In this document: positions 1 through 13,025 of the stretch, piece after piece
Numbering within the stretch: position 1 is the stretch's first letter
Layout of the letters: each line of letters starts with the position of its first letter
Assembly: GCA_026874595.1 (NCBI GenBank)
Contig: CM049315.1
Location: 7,002,664-7,066,663 of the forward strand
DNA: 64,000 nucleotides
Source of the DNA: Sipunculus nudus
Lineage: Eukaryota; Annelida; Sipuncula; Golfingiida; Sipunculidae
Direction of reading: 5' to 3'
Position numbers and translations under genes: made by a program
Notes under the pieces: generated by a model
What the model saw: the letters and a program-made list of their open reading frames with translations, nothing else
Told to the model about the DNA's origin: nothing
Database searches by the model: none

Positions 1-640
1 ACTTCAGAAAGCACTACCCTAGGATCATTTCTGTGCTATATTAAACAATTTGGCCATATGGTTTCAGAGAAGAAGTTTTTGTAGCTGTAAGTGTGATACA
101 GGCACTGATGACCCCCGTACAAAGAAGGCAGATGCAGGTGGCGCCATCAATACCTCAATTTTGGATATGACTCAAGTGACCAACATTGGCATAAAATTTG
201 ATGATGATAGCTCCAGCCGTTTCTAAGATTGTAATTTTAGTGTGCTTTCTTGGACAGATGACTAAGTTCAACTAGCAGTAACTCAGCCAAAAATCACCGA
301 ACTTAAACCATTCAAACAAACTTGAGAGAGATAGTTCCAGGGATCATTTCTGTGAAACATTGGACAATTTGGCTGAACATTTTTGGAGAAGAAGATTTTT
401 AAAGCTTTTTTTAGCTTTTTCCCTATAAAATCTAAGAAAATTTATTAGCCAAAAAATAAGAAAAATCAGATAGAGTCTTTTAGATGTCTAATTTTTTGCA
501 TGAAATTTTGTGATGCTAACTCTTGCCGTTTTCAAGATAGTATGGGTTAACGTAGAGACGACGGACACCGGCCGACGGATGCCGGACGACGCCACACCAT
601 CACATAAGCTCACAGGTTCGCTAACAATTTACTCAGTTTT
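1..640. repeat. Old dispersed repeat with core palindrome variant and ACGG-rich tail
   Basis: Positions 136-150 read GCAGGTGGCGCCATC, a one-base variant of the palindrome GGTGGCGCCACC that recurs across the window. Around 545-600 lies a run of CGACGG, CCGG and GACGG words, followed by an AAGCTCACAGG-type sequence near 605. This tandem-core plus ACGG-tail layout matches the better preserved families further on, for example 34489-35861. There is no sustained open frame. The left end is probably outside the window. I infer a decayed non-autonomous element; its family is not identified. Confidence 0.5.
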
Positions 641-1350
641 GGACTCAGACTCAGTTTTGCAATATATTTTTTCATGGACCCTGGGAAGAGTCTTCAGTCA
701 CTGTATCTAACAGTGACAAAGCATGGCCTGCTGATGGTCTGGCTGTCAGACAGCAAGATGCCCAGACCCATCCATCACTGCAGCTTAAATGACTCTCCCT
801 AAGCTCGGATAAATTTGTGCTCAAATATAATGACTTTTTTGTGGAGTCTCTATTCTGGATTGTAAATGGATTGATATATTTCAGCAATACACTAGCTTGA
901 GACAATACACTTGTCTCACATATGTCTATTATGTGTGTCTGATATATTTACAACAATGAAAATGCTTCCTTATACATGCCATTCATATTATCAGATGAGT
1001 TTTTTTGTTTGAAATTTGTAAGATCTGTTTATGGTGACAGTGACCACTCAAAAATTAAATAACAAACAGTTTTCAGCTCACAATGACAATTTAGATTCAC
1101 ACTTTGTACTGATATTTTTAATGTCCATGCAGCAGCAATATTTAAATTATTTTTCTTTGAGTACTTGTCAGAGGTAATGTTTTCTTTCATGTTTAGTTTT
1201 TTTTTCTCCGGCTGACAGCAGCATTATACGCAAAATGAGGGGATTAGTTTTTTATAAAAACTGCTAATTGATTAACTTATTTTTTACGCAAACATTTAAT
1301 GTCTTACCATGCCAAGGTGTGATAACTGCTATCACTTTGAAACAATATAT
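641..1350. other. Unique A+T-rich DNA, nothing recognised
   Basis: I see no repeats, long frames or RNA-like folds here. Short T-runs and A-runs dominate. The open frames on both strands are below 80 codons and show no domain or codon pattern. Confidence 0.5.
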
Positions 1351-1360
1351 ATGAAGCATT

Positions 1361-1466
1361 GGCTATATAAATACAAGAAGTCAACACCAACATTAAATAG
1401 ACAGCAGCTCTGAAGCTATTCAGCACCGCTGCCAGCCAAACTTACCTGCAGATAACACAGTAAGTA
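1361..1466 (+). promoter_or_regulatory. TATA-type promoter candidate with short first-exon-like segment
   Basis: A strong TATA sequence, TATATAAAT at 1364-1372, is followed about 30 bases later by a segment less A+T-rich than its surroundings (CAGCAGCTCTG, CACCGCTGCCAGCC). That segment ends in CACAGTAAGTA at 1457-1467, which resembles a 5' splice site. This would fit a noncoding first exon of about 70 bases on the plus strand. No downstream coding exon could be linked to it, and such motifs occur by chance in A+T-rich DNA. A similar TATA context appears at 17411. Confidence 0.25.
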
Positions 1467-3720
1467 ATTTCTAAGGCTGAAGTTGGCAGACTTTGCACAG
1501 CTTAAAAAATAAGAATGTGACTCTCAAAAGGATAAAACCCACAGGTAGCCATAATTATCTTTTTAGATAATGAATGCAATGTAGCATTTTGTGTACTAAT
1601 TTTTTTATGATAATCAATAAATGGATATTTTTAGATTTATTTCTGTATGCTGAAAGCAGATGCTTCATGTTTTTATTTTAATATGAAGTGTACATCAACA
1701 AAACTACCACAAATTAAAACATAACTCAATATTTAATTAAAACCTATATAGGTTTGGAAATGATTGATAAATGTATAACACTTAAATTTATGATAATTCA
1801 CATTTAAAATATATGATAAACTTGCTTTAAATTTGATATTTCCTTTGTATCATTACCATATTAAAGCAACTTCGGACAGGCCTTTTAAAGCCACCAACAA
1901 GCCAAGCCGAGGCACAAGAAAGGTGGCTGCTGACTAAAAATCAGCCAAGGGTTGTCAAACCCAGCCACAGTTTGGTGGCTCTAGCATTACCAGAGATCTG
2001 AATAAAATGGACATGAACTAAGCCTGCCAAGAGGGAAATATAATTTGAATGGGAAGGATAATCTAACCAAGCAGATCTGATGTTGATTCTAAGATAATAC
2101 TAAGAAGTCTCAAATTTGACTCGGAGGGTTGGAAAAACTCCAGCCCATTTTGTTTTTATTCCTAAATGATTTCGAGTGCTGGGCCTACCACAAGTCTTCA
2201 TTATTTATTACTGAGCAAGCTAAATTTCACCCCTGGTTTGAAGAATGCCCCTGGGGGGCACCAATGATCATGCAAGACACTAAACCCACTGCAGGAAGTT
2301 TTAATTTCATCAAGCAAGTTTTAAGGTTGTCTTACTTCACAATGATTCCCCTAGGACTGTAGCCTTATATTATTCTAGAATTCTGCTCTGTCATGAGATC
2401 ATACTTCATCAACCATAAGATGTAATGCCAATCTTCCACATGAGGGTAGCCCCAAAAAGAATTAATAATACTGATTGTAAATTCTGCTGGTGGTAATAAA
2501 GTTGCTGTTCCTGCCATGTAAACCACTGATCCTCAAACAATTTTTATACCTCAGCATTACAGGAATCTAATTTATTGACTTGCTTGTGCTTTTACTTTCA
2601 TCACAAGGATCCTATTCTTTTTATTATTACAAGTTAATAACAAATATTTTTCTTTTAAGGCTTCGTGCTGGATTTACAACCTGTCTTTAATAAGCAAATT
2701 CTAGCACTGATTTTTGAAAATACCAAACCTCACCTAAGAAAGTCTCCTTTATTTATCACAATGTCTTGATGATCTCCATTTGTGTCAAATAAAATATCCT
2801 CAATAAACTAATTCTCATTGTTCAGGGGCTTGTTTGCACAACTAATTTTGGACTATTGAGATGATTTTGAAAATATCTGAACATGTATATAGTACTGAAC
2901 ATACCTGTATATTGTAAAATACAATGATAAAGTTAAACATGTATGGTGGAATAAAGAAAGCCTGTAGTGTAATGAAAAAGAATTGTTATCATTTATTATA
3001 GGGGTTAGGAGTCATACATGTGAAAGTGATTTGCATTAGAAATTGTAATAATTGAAATATAAATATGCTTCCAGTGATATAGACTGGACCATATATATAT
3101 GAGATGGGTACGAGCACACTCAATATGACCAAGATAGAATACATGACATAGGGTATGAATGAATCATTGATAAAACCTGAGGAAGGTCACAGTCACATCA
3201 GATAAACAACTGATAAGTAGAAACTTTTTATATGACAAAAGCAGGCGTATGACAGTGAAACTTTTGTTTATGCTTTCCTGCACTATGATTTTCAAAAACT
3301 GACACAAAAATTGCAGGAAACTGTAGCATATATCATATGCAGTGTAGGCCAACAGCTCTTAAACCATAATTTCACAAAGCGCTGTCTACACATGGAGGCA
3401 AACCAAGTCAGTTGTTATACTTAGTTTTCTTTTGTCAATTGATGATTGCCTGATTGCCTCACAAGCTATGGTATCCTAACAGTACCTGCAATGTCATTGA
3501 TTGTAAGTAAAATTTGGATATTATAAGATCTCAAATTTGTATCTGTCTTCTTCAAACATGCAAATACAATCATGTATCCTAATAACATGGATTTTAACAG
3601 TCCTGGTCATTTTTCTCTGCTTGTCTATAAAATATAACATACAAGTCAAAATCTATGGACTTGTTACACAAACCCTATATAACAGGACTTAGCTTGAGTA
3701 TATGCGAAGCTGTAATTATA
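1467..3720. other. Unique A+T-rich DNA with one hairpin cluster
   Basis: Mostly single-copy sequence with no supported gene. The longest frame, 2129-2362 plus, opens with a non-ATG codon and shows no domain. A cluster of inverted repeats at 1889-1980 could fold into a three-way junction: an outer AGCCACCA / TGGTGGCT stem with two 5-bp hairpins inside. It is reported as a finding. Nothing else here is repeated in the window. Confidence 0.5.
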
Positions 3721-6108
3721 CACATCTGAATGTTTCTATTAACTTACTCCACATTGTATGCAACACCTAATTATCCCTTTAAATCCACACATCTGAATGT
3801 TCCTTTCAACTTACTTCACATTTTGTGTAACACCTAATTATCCTTTTTAATCCACTAATCTGAAATTTTCAACAACTTACTCCACATTGTATGTAACACC
3901 TAATTATCCCTTTAAATCAACACATCTGAATGTTCCTTTCAAATTTACTTCACATTTTGTGTAACACCTAATTATCTTTTTAAATCCACTAATCTGAAAT
4001 TTCAACAACTTACTCCACATTGTATGTAACACCTAATTATCCCTTTAAATCCACACATCTGAATGTTCCTTTCAACTTACTCCACATTGTATGTAACACC
4101 TAATTATCCCTTTAAATCAACACATCTGAATGTTCCTTTCAACTTACTTCACATTTTGTGTAACACCTAATTATCTTTTTAAATCCACTAATCTGAAATT
4201 TCAACAACTTACTCCACATTGTATGTAACACCTAATTATCCCTTTAAATCCATACATCTGAATGTTCCTTTCAATTTACTTCACATTTTGTGTAACACCT
4301 AATTATCTTTTTAAATCCACTAATCTGAAATTTCAACAACTTACTCCACATTGTATGTAACACCTAATTATCCCTTTAAATCCATACATCTGAATGTTCC
4401 TTTCAACTTACTTCACATTTTGTGTAACACCTAATTTTCCTTTTAAATCCACTAATCTGAAATTTTCAACAACTTACTCCACATTGTATGTAACACCTAA
4501 TTATCTCTTTAAATCCATACATCTGAATGTGTCTTTCAACTTACTTCACATTTTGTGTAACACCTAATTATCCTTTTAAATCCACTAATCTGAAATTTTC
4601 AACAACTTACTCCACATTGTATGTAACACCTAATTATCCCTTTAAATCAACACATCTGAATGTTCCTTTCAACTTACTTCACATTTTGTGTAACACCTAA
4701 TTATGCTTTTAAATCCACTAATCTGAAATTTCAACAACTTACTCCACATTGTGTGTAACACCTAATTATCCCTTTAAATCAACACATCTGAATGTTCCTT
4801 TCAACTTACTTCACATTTTGTGTAACACCTAATTATCTTTTTAAATCCACTAATCTGAAATTTCAACAACTTACTCCACATTGTATGTAACACCTAATTA
4901 TCCCTTTAAATCCACACATCTGAATGTTCCTTTCAACTTACTCCACATTGTATGTAACACCTAATTATCCTTTTAAATCCACTAATCTGAAATTTCAACA
5001 ACTTACTTCACATTTTGTGTAACACCTAATTATCCCTTTAAATCAACACATCTGAATGTTCCTTTCAACTTACTTCACATTTTGTGTAACACCTAATTAT
5101 TTTTTTTAAATCCACTAATCTGAAATTTCAACAACTTACTCCACATTGTGTGTAACACCTTATTATCCCTTTAAATCCATACATCTGAATGTTCCTTTCA
5201 ACTTACTTCACATTTTGTGTAACACCTAATTATCTTTTTAAATCCACTAATCTGAAATTTCAACAACTTACTCCACATTGTATGTAACACCTAATTATCC
5301 CTTTAAATCCACACATCTGAATGTTCCTTTCAACTTACTCCACATTGTATGTAACACCTAATTATCCTTTTAAATCCACTAATCTGAAATTTCAACAACT
5401 TACTTCACATTTTGTGTAACACCTAATTATCCCTTTAAATCAACACATCTGAATGTTCCTTTCAACTTACTTCACATTTTGTGTAACACCTAATTATTTT
5501 TTTTAAATCCACTAATCTGAAATTTCAACAACTTACTCCACATTGTGTGTAACACCTAATTATCCCTTTAAATCCATACATCTGAATGTTTCTTTCAACT
5601 TACTTCACATTTTGTGTAACACCTAATTATCCTTTTAAATCCACTAATCTGAAATTTTCAACAACTTACTCCACATTGTATGTAACACCTAATTATCCCT
5701 TTAAATCAACACATCTGAATGTTCCTTTCAACTTACTTCACATTTTGTGTAACACCTAATTATCTTTTTAAATCCACTAATCTGAAATTTCAACAACTTA
5801 CTCCACATTGTATGTAACACCTAATTATCCCTTTAAATCCACTAATCTGAAATTTCAACAACTTACTCCACATTGTATGTAACACCTAATTATCCCTTTA
5901 AATCAACACATCTGAATGTTCCTTTCAACTTACTTCACATTTTGTGTAACACCTAATTATCTTTTTAAATCCACTAATCTGAAATTTCAACAACTTACTT
6001 CACATTGTATGTAACACCTAATTATCCCTTTAAATCCACACATCTGAATGTTCCTTTCAACTTACTTCACATTTTGTGTAACACCTAATTATCCTTTTAA
6101 ATCCACTT
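3721..6108. repeat. Satellite array of two alternating 64-67-bp monomers (about 132-bp dimer)
   Basis: About 36 monomers stand head to tail. Type A starts CACATCTGAATGTTCC and is about 67 bp. Type B starts CTAATCTGAAATTTTC and is about 65 bp. Both end in ACACCTAATTATCC plus a TTTAAATC stretch. They mostly alternate as A-B dimers, but A-A neighbours occur near 4070 and 4920, and B-B near 5830. The array is A+T-rich with no open frame. Its right edge is cut by the inverted-repeat element at 6109, and one more monomer lies beyond that element at 8289-8349. Confidence 0.95.
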
Positions 6109-7023
6109 ACCATATTTCATCCAATTGTTCGATCCCTCTATTTATAGGACCTCCAAAAATATTCAAGGTTATTGATTTCTAAATTTCCTCTAATTTTCGA
6201 CTGCTTGAAAAGTTTTTCATCTCACTGAATCATGTCCAAACTGGCGGACATGGTGTCGAAAGAGACCAGTCATATCCAGTAAGGTAAGTGACTGATGAAT
6301 AAAATAAAGGAATATATGTAACATACTGTATTTGGTGTTTGTTTCATTCATCAGGACAAATATAAAAGTGTCTTCTACATTATAAAAATGTGATTTTCTT
6401 TAATACTTTTAACAAACTGCGCAAAAGTGATCGCATTATAGCGACGTATAAATTGGCTCATGACTGTCAGCTCTGACCCCTGACCTTGTTGCCGTAAATA
6501 CGCCAAACATTGACGTTTGATGACGAAAAGATATCTCTAACACTCGCTCAATAGTAGTTGATAACTGACGTAAGATAATCATGTTAATTATAAAAGAATG
6601 CTGTATTCACGGCATTCATCTCTTGGCTGGCACCCTTGGTCGTTTGGGGCAAAATAGCTTGCCCATGAACACAAACTCACAGGCCACGCGCAAAGCAGCA
6701 TGGGACATGGGAAATGGGAACAGACTTAAACAACAACCAGTAGCGCTAAAATAAATATTAATCGAGAGGAACCCTCTGAAAAAAGTACCGTACTTATAAG
6801 CATAAATTATGTGATTTATTGGATTCAGCCTTGACACTACACGTTTTGCGTCCCTTCAGTCCCGTATGAATGATCTAACTTATTTGAGATTTAATAAATG
6901 CATCGTTATAAATGAAACAAAAAAAACATGGGCGAATTTTCTTACCACTACGGTTCAAAAGTGAAAAGAATTATCATTAAATTTTATAATCCTTATTTTA
7001 TTTACTATTGTTATATATAAATG

Positions 7024-7026
<3 letters not shown>

Positions 7027-7060
<34 letters not shown>
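7027..7060. repeat. (GA)n microsatellite
   Basis: About 17 GA dinucleotides in a row, inside the inverted-repeat element. Confidence 0.95.
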
Positions 7061-7063
<3 letters not shown>

Positions 7064-7303
7064 ATTGTGTTTCTCTATGGACCGCTAGAGACACGGTTCT
7101 GTACTTCGCGTATTATCGAGTCAGTATTGAGCATTTTCATTCATGATTTCAGTAATTCTGAATACCGGTACAGTTACATTGTGTGGAAATATGCGAGTTA
7201 AAAAAAAACCAAATCTGCATGCAGTCAGCTGAAAATAAAATCTTACCTCAGTATGTTGATCACGATATCAATTAAATGAGTCATGAAATATGACATGAAG
7301 CAG

Positions 7304-7551
7304 TGTTTAGAGAACGTCTTGCCCTATTAGGTGCTTCCGATGCCCCACCGTTAATTACGTTCAATGAAAATCGACTCACTAATTACCGACTGGTCAAAGT
7401 TTACCCTCCGACACGGTCTGACCAAGATTACACGGTAGTGGTCAAAGGGCAAACTATAGCCTTTCATGTTAATCGATGTTTGGGCAAGGGGAACACTTGG
7501 CCGGGAAATCATGTGACCGTGACCGTGTTTGGACAACAGGCGTTATTATAA
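7304..7551 (+). CDS. Exon-like open block inside the inverted-repeat element, product unknown
   Basis: A splice-acceptor-like AAGCAG precedes position 7304. The frame then stays open for 82 codons to a TAA at 7549-7551. The translation (RERLALLGASDAPPLITFNE at the start, RCLGKGNTWPGNHVTVTVFG near the end) has a mixed, protein-like composition, and the DNA is GC- and CpG-richer than its surroundings. There is no in-frame ATG at the start, so it would be a terminal exon or a remnant. I do not recognise the protein and it shows no transposase signature. It could be a captured host exon, a decayed transposon gene or chance. Confidence 0.3.
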
Positions 7552-8288
7552 CCAAACTCGCTATTAAAGCTTCCTCAGCCCTTTTGTACCGACATATTCC
7601 CTCACTATTCCTTTTTGTTTTTCATATAACAACCTCATTTACATAACACAGTGTCTTGACAAACACAATAGGTATGCTGTGAAACGTAGTTTGCATTCAT
7701 CACTTTGTATTTATAACTGACAAATACGTTGATCATGCTGTGAATATTTGTTTTCTTACAAACACGGTTAGCAGGATGTTTGTATTTTGTATTTCTTTAA
7801 AATACGATTAAAATCTTGTGAAATTTACTGGTCTTATTTATGATATTTTTGAGAAGATCTGACAAGATAATAAACCAAATTTTTCTTAAAAGCTATAATA
7901 TCACCCACCGTACGACAGAAAATCACGCACTTCATATTTCCACCACAGCAATGTATGAACGCCCGTAACTCGCCATTTGAATGGAATTAATACAGTTGAT
8001 TTTAAGAAACAGCTCCCTTATATAATGGATAACATTTATTTTGTAACCTATTATATTGTCACATGACAGGATTTAATAGCACACATAAAGATATATAGCT
8101 GTAATGGACAATACGAGAGACACGACCATGAACTGAGGTGATGGCTGACAAACCCATACATAAAAGCGATTCTATTTATTCGACCATGACATGATTTGCA
8201 AGGTACTAATTTCTAATTTTCCTCCATTTAATCGACCTCTGTAAAATTTATTTATTTTTTATGGTCAAACAATTAGATGAAATACGGT

Positions 8289-8349
8289 ATCTGAAATTTT
8301 CAACAATTTACTCCACATTGTGTCTAACACCTTATTATCCCTTTAAATC
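8289..8349. repeat. Orphan monomer of the 3.7-6.1 kb satellite
   Basis: Begins CTGAAATTTTCAACAATTTA and ends TTATCCCTTTAAATC, matching the type B monomer with a few changes. It is separated from the array by exactly the inverted-repeat element, which shows that the element landed inside the array. Confidence 0.9.
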
Positions 8350-9540
8350 TTCATCACACAACTGTGGTGACATGACAGGCAGGAGAAAATTCTGTTCAGA
8401 AGAAAGTATAAAAAATCTGACATATGACTTTTTCATATAGGCTGTGTCTCCAGGCTCAGAGCAGTCACAGGTTTTGAATGATGCAGCTCAATAAGAATGA
8501 TTAATGCATGGCAGGTGCTTGAAAAATGGGCTTTGCATTTTGTGTACTTTTCATGTTTCATAAATCCTGCAGCCAGAGAAGCAAACCTCATGTCAAGGTT
8601 TGATAATAATTAATATATGTTGACTTTACCTTCATGCAAAAAAGGTCAAGGTCATGACTAAAATGGTAACTGTAAAACTATAAAGTGATTCTGCCTGTAT
8701 ATTTTGGTGTAATTCTGGTGAAGGTGTCCTGTTTGGCCCAGCAAGGACAAATCACGTTTACAGGGACCTAATTCAGATAATTTGTTATTTTGCTATGGTG
8801 CAATATCAGATGTGTAAGAACAAGTGAACTGCATGCCTAGATAAGCCTAAGATAGTATTTAAGTGAAATCATTTAAGTCAAGGGTTAAAAACCAAAGATG
8901 CCAATAGGTTTTGTAAATAAAGGTCATGGTCCCCAAAAGTCAATCAAGTTTGAGGGATCGAGTTAATATACATCCCTCCTTAAATTAACATCATATTTGA
9001 ACTAAATCCAATAGAAATACTTTGTGTGCTATAATGGAAATGAGTGGTTGCTACCCAATGAACAAGGTGACGTGACCTTGAGAGCAAAGGTCAAGGTTAC
9101 AAAAACAAGAACCATTTTGACCCCTGCAAGGCAAAACTATGACATAATGTTCATAGGTGGCAGCATATGTCAGAGATATAAGCATTTTCAAATGCAGATG
9201 CAACCACAGTAAAAAGATTACTCTTTAGATGGGGCACTTAAATGGTCCCGTTTACATTAAATTATGGGAGCAGTCTAGGTGGTTATTACACAGTGTTACT
9301 GACCTATTACAAAGAGCCTACTGAAAGGAGCTGAAAAGGTGCATAATTACAGACTAATAACTTTAGTTAAGAGACCTGCTTTTTTACTCAAACATGTATT
9401 TCAATTTTAACATTTACAGCTGGGTTTCAAGGACACTATATTCATAAAATATGGATGCATTTAAACTTCACAATGTGCCTGTTCTTTCAATGTTAAATTA
9501 TTCATATGTTTTCAAATGTCAGCTGCACCATTGTCCCAAA
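8350..9540. other. Mostly unique DNA with a decayed repeat containing AGGTCA words
   Basis: The words AAGGTCAAGGTCATGAC (about 8643) and GTGACCTTGAG with AAAGGTCAAGG (about 9071-9100) recall the tandem-core repeats at 15120-15500 and 19980-20540, so this is probably an old copy of such a core. No supported gene was found; the small frame at 9024-9212 overlaps this repeat and looks spurious. Confidence 0.4.
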
Positions 9541-12500
9541 TGGGATATGTAGGACCAGTCAGCTATGTCACATAGAATATGTAGGACCAGGCAGGTATGT
9601 CACATAGAATATGTAGGACCAGGCAGGTATGTCACATAGAATATGTAGGACCAGGCAGCTATGTCACATAGAATATGTAGGACCAGGCAGCTATGTCACA
9701 TAGAATATGTAGGACCAGGCAGCTATGTCACATAGAATATGTAGGACCAGGCAGCAATGTCACATAGAATATGTAGGACCAGGCAGCCATGTCACATAGA
9801 ATATGTAGGACCAGGCAGGTATGTCACATAGAATATGTAGGACCAGGCAGCTATGTCACATAGAATATGTAGGACCAGGATGCAATGTCACAGAGAATAT
9901 GTAGGACCAGGCAGCTATGTCACATAGAATATGTAGGACCAGGTAGCAATGTCACATAGAATATGTAGGACCAGGCAGCAATGTCACATACAATATGTAG
10001 GACCAGGCAGCAATGTCACATAGAATATGTAGGACCAGGCAGCTATGTCACATAGAATATGTAGGACCAGGCAGCAATGTCACATAGAATATGTAGGACC
10101 AGGCAGCTATGTCACATAGAATATGTAGGACCAGGCAGCAATGTCACATAGAATATGTAGGACCATGCAGCCATGTCACATAGAATATGTAGGACCAGGC
10201 AGGTATGTCACATAGAATATGTAGGACCAGGCAGCTATGTCACATAGAATATGTAGGACCAGGTAGCAATGTCACATAGAATATGTAGGACCAGGCAGCA
10301 ATGTCACATAGAATATGTAGGACCAGGCAGCTATGTCACATAGAATATGTAGGACCAGGTAGCAATGTCACATAGAATATGTAGGACCAGGCAGCTATGT
10401 CACATAGAATATGTAGGACCAGGCAGCAATGTCACATAGAATATGTAGGACCAGGCAGCTATGTCACATAGAATATATAGGACCAGGCAGCAATGTCACA
10501 TAGAATATGTAGGACCAGGCAGCTATGTCACATAAAATATGTAGGACCAGGCAGGTATGTCACATAGAATATGTAGGACCAGGCAGCAATGTTACATAGA
10601 ATATGTAGGATCAGGCAGCAATGTCACATAGAATATGTAGGACCAGGCAGCAATGTCACATAGAATATGTAGGACCAGGCAGGTATGTCACATAGAATAT
10701 GTAGGACCAGGCAGCTATGTCACATAGAATATGTAGGACCAGGCAGCAATGTCACATAGAATATGTAGGACCAGGCAGCAATGTCACATAGAATATGTAG
10801 GACCAGGCAGGTATGTCAAATAGAATATGTAGGACCAGGTAGCAATGTCACATAGAATATGTAGGACCAGGCAGCTATGTCAAATAGAATATGTAGGACC
10901 AGGCAGCAATGTCACATAGAATATGTAGGACCAGGCAGCAATGTCACATAGAATATGTAGGACCAGGCACTAATGTCACATAGAATATGTAGGACCAGGC
11001 AGCCATGTCACATAGAATATGTAGGACCAGGCAGCTATGTCACATAGAATATGTAGGACCAGGCAGCAATGTCACATAGAATATGTAGGACCAGGCAGCT
11101 ATGTCACATAGAATATGTAGGACCAGGCAGCTATGTCACATAGAATATGTAAGTCCCGGCAGCTATGTCACATAGAATATGTAGGACAAAGCAGCAATGT
11201 CACATAAAATATATAGGACCAGGCAGCAATGTCACATAGAATATGTAGGACCAGGCAGCTATGTCACATAGAATATGTAGGACCAGGCAGCTATGTCACA
11301 TAGAATATGTAAGTCCCGGCAGCTATGTCACATAGAATATGTAGGACAAAGCAGCAATGTCACATAGAATATGTAGGACCAGGCAGCAATATCACATAGA
11401 ATATGTAGGACCAGGCAGGTATGTCACATAGAATATGTAGGACCAGGCAGGTATGTCACATAGAATATGTAGGACCAGGCAGCAATGTCACATAGAATAT
11501 GTAGGACCAGGCAGCAATGTCACATAGAATATGTAGGACCAGGCAGCAATGTCACATAGAATATGTAGGACCAGGCAGCTATGTCACATAGAATATGTAG
11601 GACAAGGCAGCTATGTCATATAGAATATGTAGGACCAGGCAGCAATGTCACATTGAATATGAAGGACCAGGCAGCTATGTCTCATCGAATATGTAGGACC
11701 AGGCAGCAATGTCACATAGAATATGTAGGCCAAGGCAGCTAAGTCACACAGAATATGTAGGACCAGGCAGCTATGTCACATAGAATATGTAGGACCAGGC
11801 AGCTATGTCACATAGAATATGTAGGACCAGGCAGCTATGTCACATAGAATATGTAAGTCCCGGCAGCTATGTCACATAGAATATGTAGGACAAAGCAGCA
11901 ATGTCACATAGAATATGTAGGACCAGGCAGCAATATCACATAGAATATGTAGGACCAGGCAGCTATGTCACATAGAATATGAAGGACCAGGCAGGTACGT
12001 CACATAGAATATGTAGGACCAGGCAGCAATGTCACATAGAATATGTAGGACCAGGCAGCTATGTCACATAGAATATGTAGGACCAGGCAGCTATGTCACA
12101 TAGAATATGTAGGACCAGGCAGCAATGTCACATAGAATATGTAGGACCAGGCAGCTATGTCACATAGAATATGTAGGACCAGGCAGCTATGTCACATAGA
12201 ATATGTAAGTCCCGGCAGCTATGTCACATAGAATATGTAGGACAAAGCAGCAATGTCACATAGAATATGTAGGACCAGGCAGCTATGTCACATAGAATAT
12301 GTAAGTCCCGGCAGCTATGTCACATAGAAAATGTAGGACAAAGCAGCAATGTCACATAGAATATGTAGGACCAGGCAGCTATGTCACATAGAATATGTAA
12401 GTCCCGGCAGCTATGTCACATAGAATATGTAGGACAAAGCAGCAATGTCACATAGAATATGTAGGACCAGGCAGCTATGTCACATAGAATATGTAAGTCC

Positions 12501-13025
12501 CGGCAGCAATGTCACATAGAATATGTAGGACCAGGCAGCAATGTCACATAGAATATGTAGGACCAGGCAGCTATGTCACATAGAATATGTAGGACAAGGC
12601 AGCTATGTCATATAGAATATGTAGGACCAGGCAGCAATGTCACATTGAATATGAAGGACCAGGCAGCTATGTCACATAGAATATGTAGGACCAGGCAGCA
12701 ATGTCACATAGAATATGTAGGACCAGGCAGCAATGTCACATAGAATATGTAGGACCAGGCAGCTATGTCACATAGAATATGTAGGACAAGGCAGCTATGT
12801 CATATAGAATATGTAGGACCAGGCAGCAATGTCACATTGAATATGAAGGACCAGGCAGCTATGTCTCATCGAATATGTAGGACCATGCAGCAATGTCACA
12901 TAGAATATGTAGGCCAAGGCAGCTATGTCACACAGAATATGTAGGACCAGGCAGCTATGTCACATAGAATATGTAGGACCAGGCAGCTCTGTCACTTAGA
13001 ATATGTAGGACCAGGCAGCAATGTC
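9541..13025. repeat. 32-bp tandem array, about 109 copies
   Basis: The unit contains CATAGAATATGTAGGACCAG followed by a GCAGCTATGTCA-type segment. Period 32 bp is confirmed by counting from 9601 to 9633. Common variants are GCAGCAATG, GCAGGTATG and GTAAGTCCCGG. The GTAAGTCCCGG variant begins at 11149, 11309, 11853, 12205, 12301, 12397 and 12493, always a whole number of 32-bp units apart. A longer block (GACAAGG, CATTGAATATGAAGG, CTCATCGAATATG) occurs near 11600 and again near 12780, and its first part also near 12590. There are no unique spacers, so this is not a CRISPR array. 32 is not a multiple of 3 and there is no coding frame. Confidence 0.97.

Larger units (their letters stand above)
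6109..8291. mobile_element. DNA-transposon-like element with terminal inverted repeats, inserted in the satellite
   Basis: The left end reads TACCATATTTCATCCAATTG. The reverse complement of the right end (about 8267-8291) reads TACCGTATTTCATCTAATTG. The two ends agree at about 22 of 25 positions. Just inside the ends lie similar direct repeats: GATTTCTAAATTTCCTC at about 6173 and AATTTCTAATTTTCCTC at about 8209. Satellite sequence continues on both sides, so this is an insertion of about 2.18 kb into the last monomer. The interior is richer in CpG than its surroundings, which suggests a young or unmethylated insert. No transposase is recognisable, so it is probably non-autonomous or too decayed to tell. 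No clear target duplication was found: flanking CCACT and TCTGAAA against an expected CCACTAATCTGAAA. Confidence 0.7.

Noticed and set aside
9541-13025. CRISPR array (about 32-bp direct repeats)
   Set aside because: Units are contiguous with no unique spacers, no cas genes are nearby, and the window is eukaryotic.
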